Of a stretch of 64,000 nt of DNA, positions 27,098 to 36,188 are shown in pieces. A program made the position numbers and the translations under genes. This DNA is from Ruegeria conchae (GTDB lineage Bacteria; Pseudomonadota; Alphaproteobacteria; Rhodobacterales; Rhodobacteraceae). How positions within the stretch are numbered: position 1 is the stretch's first letter; each line of letters begins with the position of its first letter. The notes beneath the pieces were generated by a model. It was not told the DNA's origin and did no database searches. It was given only the letters and a program-made list of their open reading frames with translations. The stretch covers positions 62,001 through 126,000 of the forward strand of contig NZ_AEYW01000023.1 in assembly GCF_000192475.1 (NCBI RefSeq), read 5' to 3'.

Positions 27098-28258
27098 TTA
27101 GTCTTCCATCGCTTCATAAATGCCTGTTTCGAGTTTGTTTTTAATTACGCTTAGCAGGCGCCTGGCAGCTTGTTCATCGTATGATTTCAGATCTAAAAAT
27201 TTCACAGCTGCTTCCAGTTCTGCGGCCGCTGCGGCTTTTCCTTTGGGGCCGAGACCTCTGATCTCTGGCGCCAATTTCTTAAACACCAACGACCGCAGCC
27301 TTAAGCGCATTTGATCCGCACCTTGTCCACCAGACGAGGTATTATAGTCGACACCGTCCGACCCACCCCCAACAGAGCCAGACGAGGTATTGTAGTCTAC
27401 GCCGTCCGAACCATCCTCAACAGAGCCAGACGAGGTATTATAGTCGACACCGTCCGACCCACCCCCGACAGAGCCAGACGAGGTATTGTAGTCGACACCG
27501 TCCGACCCACCCCCAACAGAGCCAGACGAAGTATTATAGTCAACTCCATCTGCACCCGCCGCCGCACTCGCCGATGGTAGTGGTTGGGTTGGCTTTTTTC
27601 GGGCCGGTGGGTCCAGTTTTGAAAACGTCCCGTTTGCAAGCTTGGCCGTAAGCGACTTGATTAAACGCTTCGCGATATCGGCATCGAAGTTTTCTTTATC
27701 TATTGCTTTGGCGACTTCGTCCAACTCTGGCTCGGCTTGCGCACGCCCTTTTGGTCCGAGGTCGCGAACCAGCGGTGCAAGTTTACCCATGACCAATCGC
27801 ACAAGTTTTTGTCGGTCGTCATCGTTGTCTTCGTCGTCTGCTAATATGGCGTTACCATAGTCAGCGGTGGATGTACCTAAAGCACCGGCGCTAGGTAATT
27901 TTTGGGTCGGTTGGCGAACCGGGGGTACAACAGAGGCTGCATCTTGGTCGTCAGACAACGAAGCTGCCATGTCAATATTAGCCACCTTTAGAGTGCAAAT
28001 TCCGCTAAGTTGTTTGTTTAACTTGTCGAGAACCTTCCCTTTAATTTTGTTTGGGTCCTCTGCGCAAAGGGTCACCGTTTTACCTTTTGTCACGATCTTT
28101 CCGCGAGTTATTTTTTTTCCTGGTACCGAAACTTTCTCATCGTCGCCAAATGCTACGAGATGAAAGCTGTCTTTCAAAACCTTGTGGTTGGTCAGAATGA
28201 AATTAGTCGCACCACCCTTGGTTTTCGCGCCAAACGCTGTCTTTTCTTTGTCTTTCAA
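27098..28258 (-). CDS. Unknown protein with duplicated helical domain and a GVDYNTSSGS repeat linker
   Basis: 386 aa from a TTG at 28258 (AAAGGA lies upstream; an in-frame TGA closes the frame just before, so no longer start is possible). Parts seen: an N-terminal beta-rich region (about 10-95); a first module starting with PTQKLPSA (117-124), a DYG motif, an acidic run DDEDNDDD, and a helical domain (149-212) with MGKLAPLVRDLGPKGRAQA; a second module starting PTQPLPSA (223-230), a five-copy 16-residue repeat GVDYNTSSGSVGGGSD (about 238-310), and a second helical domain (317-383) with FKKLAPEIRGLGPKGKAAA. The helical domains are clearly homologous to each other. No signal peptide or membrane helix. 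I do not recognise the family. Its upstream neighbour region is gene-poor, and the next genes downstream on the strand are the PAS-kinase operon. Confidence 0.8.
   Translation of the reverse strand: MKDKEKTAFGAKTKGGATNFILTNHKVLKDSFHLVAFGDDEKVSVPGKKITRGKIVTKGKTVTLCAEDPNKIKGKVLDKLNKQLSGICTLKVANIDMAASLSDDQDAASVVPPVRQPTQKLPSAGALGTSTADYGNAILADDEDNDDDRQKLVRLVMGKLAPLVRDLGPKGRAQAEPELDEVAKAIDKENFDADIAKRLIKSLTAKLANGTFSKLDPPARKKPTQPLPSASAAAGADGVDYNTSSGSVGGGSDGVDYNTSSGSVGGGSDGVDYNTSSGSVEDGSDGVDYNTSSGSVGGGSDGVDYNTSSGGQGADQMRLRLRSLVFKKLAPEIRGLGPKGKAAAAAELEAAVKFLDLKSYDEQAARRLLSVIKNKLETGIYEAMED
27330..27555. repeat. 48-bp in-frame tandem repeat, five copies
   Basis: Units start at 27330, 27378, 27426, 27474 and 27522, an exact 48-bp period; the last is partial (to about 27555). 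Copies differ at a few, mostly silent, positions (for example TATTATAG versus TATTGTAG). Each encodes 16 residues of the linker of the unknown protein. There are no unique spacers, so this is not a CRISPR array. Confidence 0.95.
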
Positions 28259-29063
28259 CCTTTGATCCTTTCATGTCTGCCGCCCATTTCATTCAGTCAC
28301 GCGTGTCATTTAATCTCAACAGCTTTCTCATAATGATGAAAGGTGAATGTGACTTTGCGAGTGGCTCCCTAGTTCTTCATAAATAATCTCTACTGAGGGC
28401 TCAAAAGTCCGTTGATCATTGACGAAGGGGTGAAAAATCGCAGCGGCCACAATAAGAGGCTACTTTCCATATTTCTTAAGCAGCAGATGCATCGGTTAAA
28501 TGCGCTGCTGCATCCGCTAAGTCCCGACAAGCAAGAACGAAGTAGATCAAGCTTGATCTGAACGCGGAATTTGCGCCCATTGTGCTCAAGTTCGGTTTTG
28601 TCCGCTTCGCGGTTGTTCAGATGCACTGCCGCGAACGTCTGCTTCGAGTTTAGAGCTGACTTCGGCGAAGTCCGCGGCATCGGTCGTCAATTGCGGATCA
28701 AAGGCATTCTCTTCAGCTGCAAAGCCAACTGATCAATTGAGTGAAAGCTGACACTTGATTTGCCGGAGATCCATGTTCAGCTCTGTCCCGGAATGACAGA
28801 AACCATGCTTTCAATCCTCCACGGAGGGTGTCCAAATACTCCGTATTAGAAATTGGCCCTCAATAAGAATAAACTGAGCGCTAGTGCCGATCTCCACCCT
28901 GGGCAAGGGCTCAAGTTAGGGCGATGAACGGCCTCGATGCCATGCTGGTTCAACAGTCCGGTTCGTCCGAATGTGAGAAATTGGTGCGCGCGGCAGCGAA
29001 GGTGAAGTTTGCGTCCGGCGACAATTTTCCATCGGTAGAACCAGACAGAATGGATATACCTAA
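28259..29063. other. Gene-poor, probably decayed region upstream of the transposase remnant
   Basis: About 800 bp where short open frames on both strands show no recognisable protein pattern, ribosome site or operon logic. The left end should contain the promoter of the repeat-protein gene. The right end leads into a broken transposase, so part of this may be insertion-sequence debris. I cannot define terminal inverted repeats. Confidence 0.4.
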
Positions 29064-29415
29064 GTGTACCCCGCCTCAAAGAAGCTTGAGATCATCCGCA
29101 CGGTCGAGGCACCGCACCTGCCAACCCGGCAAACCCTGAAGATGCTCGGCATCCCCAGCAGCACATACTACGACTGGTATGCCCGCTGGAGCGATGGTGG
29201 TGTCGATGCCCTGGCTGATCGTTCGCCACGGCCCAAGTCAGTGTGGAACCGCATCCCGGACAAGGTACGCGAGGATGTTGTCGATTTTGCCCTTGAGCAT
29301 GAAGACCTGACGCCGCGCGAACTGGCGGTCAAATACACCGACGAGAAGCGGTACTTCGTCTCGGAAGCATCCGTTTATCGCATTCTCAGCGCCGAGGATT
29401 TGATCACGGCACCGG
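29064..29415 (+). pseudogene. 5' fragment of an integrase-type (rve) transposase
   Basis: The reading frame encodes the N-terminal helix-turn-helix portion of an IS3/IS481-like transposase: YPASKKLEIIRTVE, LPTRQTLKMLGIPSSTYYDWY, then WNRIPDKVREDVVDFALE, LTPRELAVKYTDEKRYFVS and SVYRILSAEDLITAPA. It ends abruptly near 29415, where the catalytic DDE core should begin, and the sequence continues as an antisense piece of a xylulokinase gene. A TAA stands immediately before the GTG at 29064, so the natural start is also gone. It is thus truncated at both ends and cannot be active. Confidence 0.85.
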
Positions 29416-29417
29416 CC

Positions 29418-30041
29418 CAACGAAACTGTGGCCGTCAAACACTTGCGGCGGCCAGTCGAGCGCCACACCAGTGGCTTCCGCGATCCCGATATGCCAGTTG
29501 CGCGAAGCCTGATCGAGCCACATTGTTCCCGCAGCATCGGACGCATCGGTTGCCAGTTCACCATGCAGGCGTGGACCGATGTAGTCTTTGGGCAGCAGGA
29601 TATGGGCAAGCTGGGCATAGTGACCGGGTTCATTCTGTTTCAGCCAAGAAATTTTGGGGGCAGTAAAACCGGGCAACGGAAGGACACCCGCAATATGACC
29701 AATCTGCGGCAGGGCTACGCGTAGTTCATCGCATTCGATTGCGGCCCTGCTGTCATTCCAGAGGATTGCCGGGCGGATTGGGCACAGCGTACGATCCAGC
29801 AAAACGGCCCCGTGATCTGTCCGGACAAACCGACGGCCTTCGCCTCTGACAGTGGGATTTGCTCTGCAAGCTGCTTCAATGCGTCGCGCGTCGCCTGCCA
29901 CCAAAGGTCTGGGTGCTGCTCTGACCAACCGGGTTGCGGCGAGGACGTCTCGATCCCTGCAGAAGATATCGCAAGAATACGATCAGTATCCGCGCAGACA
30001 ATCTTGACCGCCGACGTTCCGATATCAATCCCGAGATACAT
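29418..30041 (-). pseudogene. xylB: Truncated and frameshifted xylulokinase
   Basis: The ATG at 30041 starts a FGGY-kinase N-terminus (MYLGIDIGTSAVKIV, then EAKAVGLSGQ). At 29814/29815 one base is missing relative to the expected GLSGQMHGAVLLD codons: restoring a G between 'CAGAT' and 'CACGG' on the minus strand rejoins the frame, which continues as HGAVLLDRTLCPIRPAILWND through LPKDYIGPRLHGELATDASDAAG to about 29418. There it meets the transposase fragment; roughly the C-terminal half is absent. Xylulokinase would phosphorylate D-xylulose made from arabitol/xylitol. It is divergent from the LacI regulator, as expected for a member of the polyol regulon, but is now inactive. Confidence 0.88.
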
Positions 30042-30092
30042 TTTTACCCCTCGACCTGCACAAACGTCCGGAACTTGTCTTACTCTTGATTT

Positions 30093-30107
30093 TTTATCGC
30101 GCGTAAA
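30093..30107. promoter_or_regulatory. Putative LacI-family operator 1, TTTATCGCGCGTAAA
   Basis: A near-palindrome in the intergenic space between xylB and the LacI gene. It agrees at 14 of 15 positions with the sequence at 31197-31211 before smoE. Repeated occurrence at both promoters flanking the regulator gene supports an operator of that regulator. Confidence 0.7.
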
Positions 30108-30162
30108 GAATATGTAAAAATAGGATAAGATCAAGACGGCTATGATCCGCAGGCAGACTGGC

Positions 30163-31188
30163 ATGACTAAGATTAAGAATATGGAAGAGTTTGCGGCCCT
30201 CAGCGGCATCTCGCGGCCTACGGTATCCAAATACTTCCACGATCCCGACAGCGTTCGCCCAACGACAAGGGCGCGTATCGAAGAGGCGCTCGAACGGTTT
30301 GACTATCGCCCGAATATCTATGCTGTAAACCAGAACCGGAAGTTGACCAAGAATATCGGCATCGTCGTGCCCTATCTGGCCGATCCGTTCTTTGCCGAAA
30401 TCGCGCGCTATCTGGAGCAAAGCTGTATTGCGGCAGGCTATCGCCCTTCCCTTTTTAGCGCCCACGGAGAACAAAAGCTGGAAAACGAAATTCTGGATGG
30501 GCTGCAATCCATGAAGCCCGCCGGGGTTTTGTTGGCACCCCTGGGTCGGATTTCAGACCGATCGGCGATTGAGAAGTTCTGCGTCAATGTACCGACTGTT
30601 CTGTTTGACAGTAACCTTGATGGGCTGGGTGCCGCGTTTATCGGATCGGACAATTTCAGCTTTGTGTCTCAGACAGTTGAATACATGACCCGGACGGGCG
30701 AGCCTCCATCATTCTTTGAAATGCGCACACCTGCGAACCCAAACGCCAACAAACGAAGGAAGGCCTATGTCGCCATGATGGAGCGCCTCGGGTTCGAGCC
30801 GCATATCATCAAAGTCGACGGGAAAGGATGGGCTTTCGAAGAGATTGGGCACAGAGGCGCGCTGAAAGTTCTTGAAGAGCGTGAATTGAAAACGAACTCC
30901 GTTCTGTGCAGCAATGACCGGCTGGCTATTGGCTTTCTTGCGGCCTGCTATGAACAGGGGATTCGGGTCGGCCGGAAGGAGGGCTGCACGCTGCGCGTGG
31001 CCTCAAATGACGATCATCCGTTCGCAAAGTTTACGTGCCCTTCTCTGACGACAGCCGCACATGACTACGACAACGTAGCCAGCCGAAGCGTCGAAACTTT
31101 ATTCGAACTTATTGAAAACGGTGGAAAATTTGAATCACGAACTGAGACACTTTTCCCCGCTCGACTTGTTTTAAGGGACTCTGCGTAA
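30163..31188 (+). CDS. LacI-family regulator of the polyol (smo/mtlK/xylB) genes
   Basis: 341 aa from the ATG at 30163; another in-frame ATG at 30142 is possible, and neither has a strong ribosome site. The N-terminal HTH (MEEFAALSGISRPTVSKYFHDPDSVRP) is LacI-like with an unusual KYF in place of the common RALN/RVLN. The periplasmic-binding-like sensor half (NIGIVVPYLADPFFAEIARYLE... VLCSNDRLAIGFLAACYEQG) follows. It lies between the xylB remnant (divergent) and the smo operon (same strand), and matching operators occur in both intergenic spaces. It probably represses both and responds to a polyol, which is an inference. Confidence 0.9.
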   Translation: MTKIKNMEEFAALSGISRPTVSKYFHDPDSVRPTTRARIEEALERFDYRPNIYAVNQNRKLTKNIGIVVPYLADPFFAEIARYLEQSCIAAGYRPSLFSAHGEQKLENEILDGLQSMKPAGVLLAPLGRISDRSAIEKFCVNVPTVLFDSNLDGLGAAFIGSDNFSFVSQTVEYMTRTGEPPSFFEMRTPANPNANKRRKAYVAMMERLGFEPHIIKVDGKGWAFEEIGHRGALKVLEERELKTNSVLCSNDRLAIGFLAACYEQGIRVGRKEGCTLRVASNDDHPFAKFTCPSLTTAAHDYDNVASRSVETLFELIENGGKFESRTETLFPARLVLRDSA

Positions 31189-31196
31189 ATCAAAAT

Positions 31197-31211
31197 TTTA
31201 ACGCGCGTAAA
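31197..31211. promoter_or_regulatory. Putative LacI-family operator 2, TTTAACGCGCGTAAA
   Basis: This site lies 8 bp upstream of the probable -35 (TTGACT) of the smo promoter and matches operator 1 at 14 of 15 positions. The central CGCGCG with TTTA/TAAA arms is typical of LacI-family sites with a central CG. Confidence 0.75.
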
Positions 31212-31218
31212 GTTTTTA

Positions 31219-31248
31219 TTGACTGCGCGACAACTTTCACTCTACGCT
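31219..31248 (+). promoter_or_regulatory. Putative smo operon promoter
   Basis: TTGACT at 31219-31224 and TACGCT at 31243-31248 are spaced by 18 nt, directly after operator 2 and 35 bp before the smoE start. The -10 is a weak match. Confidence 0.45.
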
Positions 31249-31282
31249 CCCTGCACGACATCCAAGCTCAGGGAGGACAGGG

Positions 31283-32584
31283 ATGTATCTGAAACACGCA
31301 CTTCGTGCGGCGACTGCATTGACATTCGTCGCCACGGCAGCAGCCCACGCGCAATCCATCACCATAGCGACCGTGAACAACGGCGATATGATCCGGATGC
31401 AGGGCTATACCGACAAATTCACCGAGGCGACCGGCATTGACGTCGAATGGGTGACGTTAGAAGAAAACGTGCTGCGTCAGCGCGTAACGACCGACATCAC
31501 GACCAAGGGCGGTACGTTCGACATCATGACAATCGGCATGTATGAAACGCCGATCTGGGGCGCAAATGGCTGGCTGGTGCCGCTGGATGGCCTGTCCGAA
31601 GAATACGACGTTGGTGACATTCTGCCAGCGATGGCAGGTGGGTTGAGCCATGACGGAACGCTTTTCGCGGCGCCGTTTTATGGTGAAAGCTCGATGATCA
31701 TGTACCGCACTGACCTTATGGAAATGGCGGGCATGGAAATGCCTGATGCGCCGACCTGGCAGTTCATCAAAGAGGCCGCCGCCGCGATGACCGACCGCGA
31801 CGCCGAGATCAACGGCATCTGCCTTCGCGGCAAGGCTGGTTGGGGTGAAGGCGGAGCCTTTATCACTGCGATGTCCAATTCATTCGGTGCCCGCTGGTTC
31901 GACGAAGAATGGAAGCCTCAGTTCGATCAGCCCGAGTGGGCAGATACACTGAATTTCTACGTTGAAATGATGAACGAGTCCGGTCCTGCCGGCTATGCCA
32001 CCAATGGGTTTAACGAAAACCTGTCGCTGTTCCAGCAGGGCAAATGCGGCATGTGGATCGACGCGACAGTTGCGGCGTCTTTCGTGACCAACCCTGACGA
32101 CTCTACGGTCGCGGATCACGTAGGATTTGCGCTGGCACCTGACACAGGATTGGGCAAGCGGTCCAACTGGCTTTGGGCGTGGGCACTGGCTATTCCTGCT
32201 GGCACACAGCAAGAAGATGCTGCCAAGCAATTCATCGAATGGGCGACCTCAAAGGACTACATTGAGCTAGTGGCCGAAAGCGAAGGATGGGCAAACGTTC
32301 CCCCGGGTGCGCGTACGTCTCTGTACGAGAATCCGGAATACCAAAAGGTTCCGTTCGCCAAGATGACACTGGACTCAATCCTGTCAGCTGATCCGAACAG
32401 CCCGACGGTGAAACCCGTCCCGTACGTTGGCATCCAGTTCGCCGCAATCCCGGAATTCGCAGGCATCGCCACACAGGTGAGCCAGGAGTTCTCGGCAGTC
32501 TATGCCGGACAGCAATCCGTGGATGAAGCGCTGGCCAAAGCGCAGGCCTTCACCGCAGAAGAAATGGAAGCCGCAGGTTACTGA
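31283..32584 (+). CDS. smoE: Polyol (sorbitol/mannitol) ABC transporter substrate-binding protein
   Basis: 433 aa, extracellular solute-binding family 1. A signal peptide (MYLKHALRAATALTFVATAAAHA) precedes QSITIATVNNGDMIRMQGYTDKF, and the pattern TGIDVEWVTLEENVLRQRVTTDI is typical of SmoE-type polyol receptors. GGAGG lies 6 nt before the ATG. It heads an operon whose order (binding protein, two permeases, ATPase, sorbitol dehydrogenase, mannitol dehydrogenase) equals the Rhodobacter sphaeroides smo/mtlK polyol operon. It captures sorbitol, mannitol or related hexitols in the periplasm. Confidence 0.9.
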   Translation: MYLKHALRAATALTFVATAAAHAQSITIATVNNGDMIRMQGYTDKFTEATGIDVEWVTLEENVLRQRVTTDITTKGGTFDIMTIGMYETPIWGANGWLVPLDGLSEEYDVGDILPAMAGGLSHDGTLFAAPFYGESSMIMYRTDLMEMAGMEMPDAPTWQFIKEAAAAMTDRDAEINGICLRGKAGWGEGGAFITAMSNSFGARWFDEEWKPQFDQPEWADTLNFYVEMMNESGPAGYATNGFNENLSLFQQGKCGMWIDATVAASFVTNPDDSTVADHVGFALAPDTGLGKRSNWLWAWALAIPAGTQQEDAAKQFIEWATSKDYIELVAESEGWANVPPGARTSLYENPEYQKVPFAKMTLDSILSADPNSPTVKPVPYVGIQFAAIPEFAGIATQVSQEFSAVYAGQQSVDEALAKAQAFTAEEMEAAGY

Positions 32585-32603
32585 GGCATCCCTCCCCGCG
32601 GGC

Positions 32604-32619
32604 GGGCAGAGTTCTGCCC
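32604..32619 (+). promoter_or_regulatory. Intercistronic hairpin after smoE
   Basis: GGGCAGA-GT-TCTGCCC forms a perfect 7-bp stem 20 bp after smoE, without a T-run. Such hairpins after binding-protein genes stabilise the upstream mRNA so that the receptor is made in excess over the membrane components. Confidence 0.6.
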
Positions 32620-32691
32620 CCCGCTCCGCCCTTCCACAACTCGCGTTTTTCTCGCAGGCTGGGTTACGCCTGAACAGAGAGGGTTTGCGTT

Positions 32692-33558
32692 ATGGCTACT
32701 CAACATTCCCGATCCGTTGCTCGCCTGATGATGGCACCTGCAGTGGTCCTGCTACTTGGCTGGATGCTCGTGCCGCTGACGATGACGCTGTATTTTTCCT
32801 TCAAGAAATACCTACCGCTGCGCGGTGGGGATCTGGGCTGGGTCGGGTTCGACAACTATGTCCGGTTCGTCTCGTCCAGCTCCTTCTGGCCCGCTGTGCA
32901 GGCGACGCTGGTGATCGTAGGCGGTGTGCTGGTGATCACAGTGGTGCTGGGCATCCTTCTGGCGATGCTGCTGGACCAGCCCATGTGGGGTCAGGGTGTT
33001 GTCCGCATCCTCGTGATCGCACCCTTCTTCGTCATGCCGACGGTTTCTGCGCTGGTCTGGAAGAATATGTTCATGGATCCAGTCAATGGCTTGCTGGCCC
33101 ATCTGTGGCGCTTTTTCGGGGCCGAGCCAATCTCATGGCTCTCCGAGGCGTCGATGACGTCGATCATCATGATCGTCTCATGGCAGTGGCTGCCCTTCGC
33201 GACGCTGATCCTGCTGACCGCAATTCAGTCGCTGGACAGTGAGCAGCTGGAAGCAGCCGAAATGGATGGTGCCCCGGTGCTGAAGCGGTTCTATCACATA
33301 GTCCTGCCGCACCTCAGCCGCGCGATAACCATCGTGATCCTGATCCAGACGATCTTTCTTCTGTCGATCTTCGCCGAGATCTTCGTGACCACCGGCGGCG
33401 CGTTCGGCACCCGCACCCTCACCTACCTGATCTTCCAGCGCGTGCTGGAAAGCCAGAATGTCGGCCTTGGATCTGCCGGAGGTGTCTACGCCATCATCCT
33501 TGCCAATATCGTTGCGATCTTCCTGATGCGCATCGTCGGCAAAAACCTGGACGCGTGA
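32692..33558 (+). CDS. smoF: Polyol ABC transporter permease 1
   Basis: 288 aa, MalF-like permease with six hydrophobic segments. The EAA loop (EQLEAAEMDGAPVLKRFYHIVLPHL) that contacts the ATPase is at about residues 185-207. The ATG has GAGAGGG upstream. It is followed after 12 bp by the second permease. Together with SmoG it forms the inner-membrane channel for the polyols bound by SmoE. Confidence 0.9.
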   Translation: MATQHSRSVARLMMAPAVVLLLGWMLVPLTMTLYFSFKKYLPLRGGDLGWVGFDNYVRFVSSSSFWPAVQATLVIVGGVLVITVVLGILLAMLLDQPMWGQGVVRILVIAPFFVMPTVSALVWKNMFMDPVNGLLAHLWRFFGAEPISWLSEASMTSIIMIVSWQWLPFATLILLTAIQSLDSEQLEAAEMDGAPVLKRFYHIVLPHLSRAITIVILIQTIFLLSIFAEIFVTTGGAFGTRTLTYLIFQRVLESQNVGLGSAGGVYAIILANIVAIFLMRIVGKNLDA

Positions 33559-33570
33559 GGAGGAACGACC

Positions 33571-34401
33571 ATGGCCCGCGCCGTCACATCCCGTCGTAAA
33601 TCGCTGAACACCGCCCTTGCCTGGGCCGTTGGTCTGCTGATCTTTTTCCCGATCCTTTGGACGATCCTGACCAGCTTCAAGACCGAAGCGCAGGCCATCG
33701 CAAGCCCGCCCCTATTCTTGAATTTCGACTGGACGCTTGAGAACTACGCCATTGTGCAGGAACGGTCGGACTACATGCGGTTCCTTTGGAACTCGGTCAT
33801 CATCGCAGGCGGCTCGACCATACTGGGTGTGATCATAGCGGTGCCTGCTGCGTGGGCGATGGCGTTTGTGCCATCCAAACGCACCAAGGACATCCTGCTT
33901 TGGATGCTGTCCACTAAGATGCTGCCCGCGGTCGGCGTTTTGTATCCGATCTACCTGCTGTTCATACGTCTGGGCCTGCTGGACACGCGTGGCGGGCTGG
34001 TCGTCGTACTGATGCTGATCAACCTGCCGATCATCGTCTGGATGCTTTACACCTATTTCCGCGAAATCCCCGGTGAGATTCTGGAAGCCGCGCGGATGGA
34101 CGGGGCAACACTGAAAGAGGAAATCCTCTATGTTCTGACGCCCATGGCCGTGCCCGGTATCGCCTCGACGGTCTTGCTGAACTTCATCCTAGCGTGGAAT
34201 GAAGCGTTTTGGACGCTCAACCTCACCGCTGTCGATGCTGCCCCGCTGACGGCCTTTATCGCCAGCTACTCCAGCCCCGAAGGCTTGTTCTTTGCCAAGC
34301 TCAGCGCGGCCTCGACCATGGCGATTGCACCAATTTTGATCCTTGGCTGGTTCAGCCAGAAACAACTTGTCCGCGGCCTGACTTTCGGCGCTGTGAAATA
34401 A
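33571..34401 (+). CDS. smoG: Polyol ABC transporter permease 2
   Basis: 276 aa, MalG-like permease. The EAA loop reads EILEAARMDGATLKEEILYVLTPM at about residues 170-193. GAGGAGG stands before the ATG, overlapping the end of smoF. Its place between smoF and the ATPase gene and its size fit SmoG. Confidence 0.9.
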   Translation: MARAVTSRRKSLNTALAWAVGLLIFFPILWTILTSFKTEAQAIASPPLFLNFDWTLENYAIVQERSDYMRFLWNSVIIAGGSTILGVIIAVPAAWAMAFVPSKRTKDILLWMLSTKMLPAVGVLYPIYLLFIRLGLLDTRGGLVVVLMLINLPIIVWMLYTYFREIPGEILEAARMDGATLKEEILYVLTPMAVPGIASTVLLNFILAWNEAFWTLNLTAVDAAPLTAFIASYSSPEGLFFAKLSAASTMAIAPILILGWFSQKQLVRGLTFGAVK

Positions 34402-34413
34402 GGAAGACGACTT

Positions 34414-35414
<1,001 letters not shown>

Positions 35415-35418
<4 letters not shown>

Positions 35419-36188
35419 CACGCTTGGCTGGCAAAACCGCCCTGATCACCGGGGCTGCGCGAGGCATCGGATTGGCCTTTGCCAAAGCTTACGTCACCGA
35501 GGGCGCACGTGTTGCCATCGCAGACATCGACATCCAGCGCGCGAGAGACGCAGCTTCTGAAATCGGTGAGGCTGCTTTGGCTATCGAGATGGATGTGACC
35601 AACCTGCAGAGCATAGATGAGGCGGTGGCAAACACAGCTGCCCATTTCGGTCTCATTGATATCTTGATAAACAACGCAGCCATCTTCACCGCCGCACCAA
35701 TCGTTGAGATCGAGCGCATGGATTATGACCGCGTTTTTGACATCAACGTTGCTGGCACCTTGTTCACCATGCAAGCCGTCGCGCGCCACATGATTGAAAA
35801 AGGGACCAGAGGCCGGATCATCAATATGGCGTCACAGGCCGGGCGAAGGGGTGAACCTTTGGTCGCTATCTACTGCGCCAGTAAGGCGGCAATCATTTCT
35901 CTGACTCAATCGGCGGGGCTGGACCTGATATCTTACGGTATCAACGTGAACGCGATTGCCCCCGGTGTCGTCGATGGCGAACACTGGGACGGCGTAGATG
36001 CGTTCTTCGCAAAACACGAAGGCAAACCCCCCGGCCAAAAGAAACGCGAAGTCGCCGCAACCGTCCCTTATGGTCGCATGGGCCGGGCTGATGACCTGAC
36101 CGGGATGGCTGTATTTCTGGCTTCTGACGATGCCAATTACATCGTCGCACAAACCTACAATGTAGACGGCGGAAACTGGATGAGCTGA
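35415..36188 (+). CDS. smoS: Sorbitol (polyol) dehydrogenase, short-chain type
   Basis: 257 aa SDR with NAD-binding TGAARGIG (about 12-19), NNAA, catalytic Ser and the YxxxK motif (YCASK). The segments [47 protein letters not shown] and [10 protein letters not shown] closely resemble SmoS of Rhodobacter sphaeroides as remembered. It oxidises D-glucitol to D-fructose (and galactitol to tagatose in characterised homologues) in the cytoplasm. It overlaps smoK (4 nt) and mtlK (1 nt), so it is translated as part of the same chain. Confidence 0.92.

Noticed and set aside
27330-27555. CRISPR-like regular repeats
   Set aside because: Units are contiguous 48-bp in-frame repeats without spacers and encode a protein linker.
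28390-28680. 96-codon minus-strand ORF
   Set aside because: No ribosome site, no recognisable pattern, in a decayed region next to a broken transposase.
26950-28690. Possible repeat between about 26960-27070 and 28560-28690
   Set aside because: Both look degraded and share words such as TTTGTCCGC, but I could not align them convincingly over any length.
32502-33242. 246-codon plus-strand ORF overlapping smoE and smoF
   Set aside because: Different frame from both real genes; Pro/Arg/Gly-rich shadow.
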